DNA of 64,000 nt. It comes from Euryodendron excelsum (taxonomy: Eukaryota; Streptophyta; Magnoliopsida; Ericales; Pentaphylacaceae). The stretch spans positions 14,023,501-14,087,500 of the forward strand of contig CM065389.1 of the NCBI GenBank assembly GCA_033060915.1, written 5' to 3'. Both the position numbers and the translations under genes were made by a program. The notes under the pieces are model-generated. The model saw nothing but the letters and a program-made list of their open reading frames with translations. It did not search any database and was not told the origin of the DNA. Each line of letters opens with the position of its first letter. The first letter of the stretch is position 1. Positions 60,208-64,000 of the stretch are shown here, piece after piece.

Positions 60208-62607
60208 TCACTCAATCGTTCCCACTGAAGACGGCTTGTTTGTTACTATCTCGTAACCAGCTGCCTCATCGTCTTCATCCTCTTCGTCTTCGTCTTCGTC
60301 TTCGTCTTCGTCCTCGTTGTTCTGGTCCATGTTCCCGCTGTCGCGATCTTCCATTGCCGACTCCGGCTGGTGCTGTTCTTGAGTAAGAGGCCACTGCTGT
60401 TCTGGTTGAACCATTATCGGCACCATTGGATTTTCAGGCTTCATAGCAAGCCCAGGATTGAAAGAATTATCGTTCTTGGCTTTCTCTTTGTATAGAGCAT
60501 CAAGGTCGTGAAAATATGGACATGTCTTCGAGTCTTCCGGTCTCTTCTTGTTGCTCTCTTTCACCTTCTTGAAGTACTTGTTTATGTTCTCCCATTTCTC
60601 TTTGCATCTTTTTGAGCTCCGGTTGTATCCAATCTTGCGCATGGCCGCGGATATCTCCTCCCAGAGAGGCCCTTTGGGTCCGGTTTCTTGATACTTGAGA
60701 TCCAGATTGGTTCGAAGCCTAATCAAAGCTTGAACTTCTGCTTTTGGCCATCTAGAAGAGCTTGTTGGAACGAAATTCTCACCTCCATTATCAGTTTTGG
60801 GACTTTCCAAATTTTTTGCAGGTGGTGGCGGTAGTGGCTGTGATTGTGGTGGCGGTGGTGATTGTACTGTTGGCGGTGGCGGCTGTGGTGCTTGTGTCAT
60901 TGGATTGTCTTGAGGTTGGACTTGCATTTGCATTTGAATTTGCATTTGGGCCACATTTGGAATTTGTTGGCCAGATACTTTCTGCAAGAATGCAATCACA
61001 GCTGCATCTTTCGCGGCCGCCATGGATCTTTCTTGGACTAAAAGTTCATGCTCTCTATTCATTCTCGCCATTTCTTGCACTCTCCAAGCCTCTTCTCTTG
61101 CCACGCGGTCGCGTTCCCGTCTTTCCAACGTTTCGAGGAATTTCTTCTGCATCTCCTCTTGCTTCTCAATCACCTCCTTCATTAGCCTCTGGAAAAAGTG
61201 ATCCCATTTTCTCTTCCTCTTGAGGCGCCTCTCCGGCTCTTCGTCGGACGAAGTTGAAGAAGAGGTTGAAATAGATGCAAAATTCCTAGACGTATTCGGA
61301 TGATGAGAAGATGGAATTGCAGTGTTTTGAGAAAGATTTATAGGGTTTGCAATTCCTGCTGAAACTGGCACTGGTGGTGGATTTGACGGAAAAAGATTTG
61401 TAGGGTTTATACTTATAGGGTTTGCTGTTGATGGAACAGTGAATTGTGAGACAATTGGAGGGTTAGTTCCCTGCGGCATTGCCACCGCCACCGGCGTTGC
61501 TGGTGTGGCCTGATGAGCTTGAGGTCTTGGTGGGGGAAGCAATGGAAGAACTGAAGGCTGACTTTCAAGGGCCTCTAATTGATCAAAAAACCGGTAGGTT
61601 TTGCCGTCCGGCTTCGATGCTCGCCCTTCTCTGGTTCTCTTGTGGTACTTGTAAACGTTCTCGAATTTTTCCTTGCATTTCTTGGCACTTCGATGATAAC
61701 CAAGCTCTGCTAGTTTCCTGAAAACAACAGTTTCAAAAGAACACTCCATTTCCGTTGGTATCCTATCGATAAAACAAAATCTAACAGCATTTGCACATAA
61801 AATAAGCATGATGACCGAAACTCTAAGTATAACAAGAAAAATTTATGTGACAAAGTAAGAAAGAAGGGTAAAACACCGAGAAAAAGATGGAATATCAAAC
61901 AACTTCAAACACATTTTTTTCTATGGAACCAAACATAAAAATCAAGCCGCAAAAATTTAGTCTCTACAGCTGAATTATACTGGATTATAAGTGAGAATAT
62001 AAGATGGAGACAAAGTCAAAGAATTCGTGTTTTGGAAAGCAAATCGTTCGTAACTTTCTTGCTAGAATTGGCAAGAAAATGCCCAGAAAAGAAAGTAAAC
62101 AAGAAATACCAAATACCCGGAATTCCAAAACGCTTCAGAATTCTCATAAAAGTGATGAGCCGAAAAAAGTCGACTTCCAATCGAAAACATAAAATTCGGT
62201 TGGAATTTGATCCGCAGATCTCTAAAATCTAATTTGAAATCGACTTGAATTGTTATAGTAATTGAGTTATAAATTCATCACCTTGAAACTTCTTCCCACA
62301 AAGGGCCTTTCAGGCTGGAGTCGCGAAACGAAACGTCCATATCAGACCGTATCTTCAATAGAGCCAGCGTTTCTTGACGAGGCCACCGGTTTCCGCCGGA
62401 ATTCCGGTCACCTTCTTCAATCCTCACCTTCTCTTCTTCACTCAATCCACCCATACTCGTCCCCACAACACCCACTTCGCCGACGCCGCCGACGCCGCTG
62501 CTGCTGCTGTTGCCACAGCTTTCGTGAGCTTCAGCCACCGCGGCGCCGCCATCGCCGGAGCTCCCCAACATGCCTGAAACGCCCAGCATCGGGCTCTTTT
62601 TGTGCAA
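60208..62607 (-). CDS. GT-2-type trihelix transcription factor, two exons, 611 aa
   Basis: Nuclear DNA-binding protein that recognises GT-elements in promoters. Exon 1 is 62607-62282 (donor AAG|GTGATG), exon 2 is 61717-60208 (acceptor TTTTCAG|GAAAC); the split codon gives VSRKLAELGY. N-terminal trihelix about residues 73-163: NRWPRQETLALLKIRSDMDV, KGPLWEEV, KKCKEKFENVYKYHKRTREG. Residues about 268-358 hold a basic RRLKRKRKWD (likely nuclear signal) and a long charged helix. A Gln/Pro-rich linker follows. C-terminal trihelix about 430-525: SRWPKAEVQALIRLRTNLDL, KGPLWEEISAAMRKIGYNRS, KRCKEKWENINKYFKK. The tail is acidic (EDEDEDEDEDEEDEDDE) and ends GYEIVTNKPSSVGTIE, as in GT-2/GTL1 relatives. 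A start at MLGVSGML (62589) is also possible. Both frames are intact and both domains keep their tryptophans (Phe at the third position of the first, usual for the family). Nearest subgroup is GT-2/GTL1-like; the exact orthologue is not settled. Confidence 0.95.
61718..62281 (-). other. Intron of the trihelix gene
   Basis: 564 bp, GT at 62281-62280 and AG at 61719-61718. It splits the first trihelix between helices two and three. AT-rich, with no insertion seen. Confidence 0.92.
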
Positions 62608-64000
62608 TTACAGCCGAAAAATAAAAATACACCAAAAGATGGTGAATTCTGAGGGTTTTATCAAGATTGGGTATGTGGTGATTTTATTAAATTTATTTCG
62701 GTGGGGATCTGCCTGTCAGTCTCACACCCAAAAAAAAGAAAGAAAAAAAACAATTCTTTTCTTTTTTAGCTGTGGAATCTTCAGTCTTTCTTTTTCATTT
62801 TTTTTTTCTCTCTTTTCTGTTGAAAAGTTTTAAAGAATACCACAAGGGTCACTTGGGTTGTCTCAGTAAGAATAAAAACGGCTACAAAGATAAATAAATA
62901 TATATATATGTATATTATATAAAAGATTTGTGTATAGATGTGTATATGTAGTAATGGAAAATTGATGAGCAGGAGCTGCAGCTGCAGCTGCAGATAGCGA
63001 CGATGGTGATAATAAGTTGGTTTTTGTCTGTCCAGCTAAATATAGTTAAAAGCCGGCCCATGTAGGTCACCTTTGCTTTTTGGGCGTTTTGGATTTCAGT
63101 GGGCTGTAGGCTGGTGTAAGTATGTGCAGTGACTATTTTACCCCTAACATGTATTCCTTTGACCTTTTTAATCATTGAAGCTAGCTTGACTAATTTTTTA
63201 TTTGATCACCTTATCAGTGATCTGGGATATCTTTTGTGTAAACCAGATTTTTTAACTTTTTTCCAAAAATACCCTTGGGATTGGAGGATTTGGAAATTAA
63301 TTATATATGCTTAGTAAGTTATTAGCCTCTAGTTTTCAATTTATCTGGAGGGATTGTGGTGCTCGGACAAAATTTTAGTTATATCCTCCCAACGTGTGAA
63401 GGTCGGAGGAACTCCGTTTTGAATGGTTTCTATTAATCAAAGGGCCTATCACACAAAAAAATTATGCGTAAGATGGTCACACTTGATTTTTTTTTAGTGG
63501 TGCTCATGAAGCCACGCAAGCCATTGGGCCCACTAAAAAATGGCAAGTCGCAGTTTCATAACTTTTGTTATCATGATTGTCACCAAAAAAATACATCATA
63601 ATTGCCTTAAACTCATTTTAGAAGAATCTTTTTGGGTGGGATCCATTGTTGAATTATACTAGTTAGATGTTGGTCTTGTTATTAGGAAAGGCATTTATGA
63701 TCATAGAAGAAAATAGTGACAAATTCGGTTAGGGTGCGACCCACCATAATAAATGGTATGGAAACCAAGACCATCTTAGGATCATTCATAATTAAAATTA
63801 TGAAAAATTGGAGGGACCATAAGATTTGGTCGCTTGAGAAATTTTTAATGCTTCTCTATTTTTGTCAAATACAGGTCTCAGTAGCCTAATAATTTTGGCA
63901 CAAGTAGTTGGCTGCACACCCGAGGTTGTCATTCTTACTTAATTTTTTAAATTTATACCTTAGTAATTAATCACTTGTAATTTGGTTACGGTTGATAATC
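62608..64000. other. Upstream region of the trihelix gene, no other gene seen
   Basis: On the minus strand the 5' leader is purine-rich (AAGAAAAGAA runs at 62730-62830). A (GCAGCT)n tract lies at 62971-62990 and a (TA)n run at 62899-62909. I could not place a TATA box with confidence. From 63320 to the end there is AT-rich sequence with no recognised gene or terminal repeats. Confidence 0.5.

Noticed and set aside
60762..61223. 153-codon plus-strand frame opposite the trihelix gene
   Set aside because: Antisense shadow of exon 2; its Val/Ala-rich text follows from the Gln/Pro codons on the other strand.
1..64000. CRISPR array, tRNA, rRNA or bacterial-type operons
   Set aside because: No regularly spaced identical repeats, no tRNA cloverleaf text and no operon-like gene runs were seen; the repeats present are LTRs, tandem duplications and microsatellites.

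Overview
The window looks like nuclear DNA from a dicot (probably woody) plant. It is AT-rich and intron-containing, carries plant gene families (a WAT1/UMAMIT-type transporter and a GT-2-type trihelix factor), and more than two thirds of it is LTR-retrotransposon DNA. Nothing in the sequence fixes the species. There is no sign of prokaryotic or organellar organisation.

Layout. 1-6.2 kb: degenerate intergenic DNA with an unrecognised broken gene, an inverted repeat, a decayed RNase H fragment and one copy of a locally duplicated segment. 6.2-21.3 kb: a WAT1-related transporter pseudogene on the minus strand. One intron holds a 12.4-kb Athila-type Ty3/gypsy element (element A, 7448-19850, minus strand), and one exon holds a MITE two bases from its splice donor. 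22.3-52.3 kb: a second, 30-kb Athila-type element (element B, plus strand) with a perfect 5-bp target duplication ATAGG. It has been enlarged by at least five later insertions: three solo LTRs of one giant-LTR family (about 4.7, 3.2 and 4.6 kb), one Athila-like solo LTR, and a deleted small LTR element. 52.3-57.7 kb: a possible orphan terminal exon and the second copy of the duplicated segment. 57.7-60.2 kb: no gene recognised, long CT/TA microsatellites. 60.2-62.6 kb: an apparently intact two-exon trihelix transcription factor gene (minus strand), the only gene in the window that reads as functional. 62.6-64 kb: its upstream region, no other gene seen.

Both Athila copies keep the order LTR, tRNA-Asp-type primer site, gag, protease, RT, RNase H, integrase, spacer, env-like ORF, polypurine tract, LTR, but all their reading frames are broken. 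Element A's integrase has lost the segment with the catalytic glutamate. Element B's integrase is split by a giant solo LTR and has lysine at the glutamate position.

The most interesting signal is in the pol-env spacer of both copies. It contains a G-rich tract, then a cluster of TTCGAA-type palindromes, then a TATA box. This is the same order as polypurine tract, U3 and TATA box at the LTR itself, and it suggests an internal LTR-like promoter for the env-like ORF.
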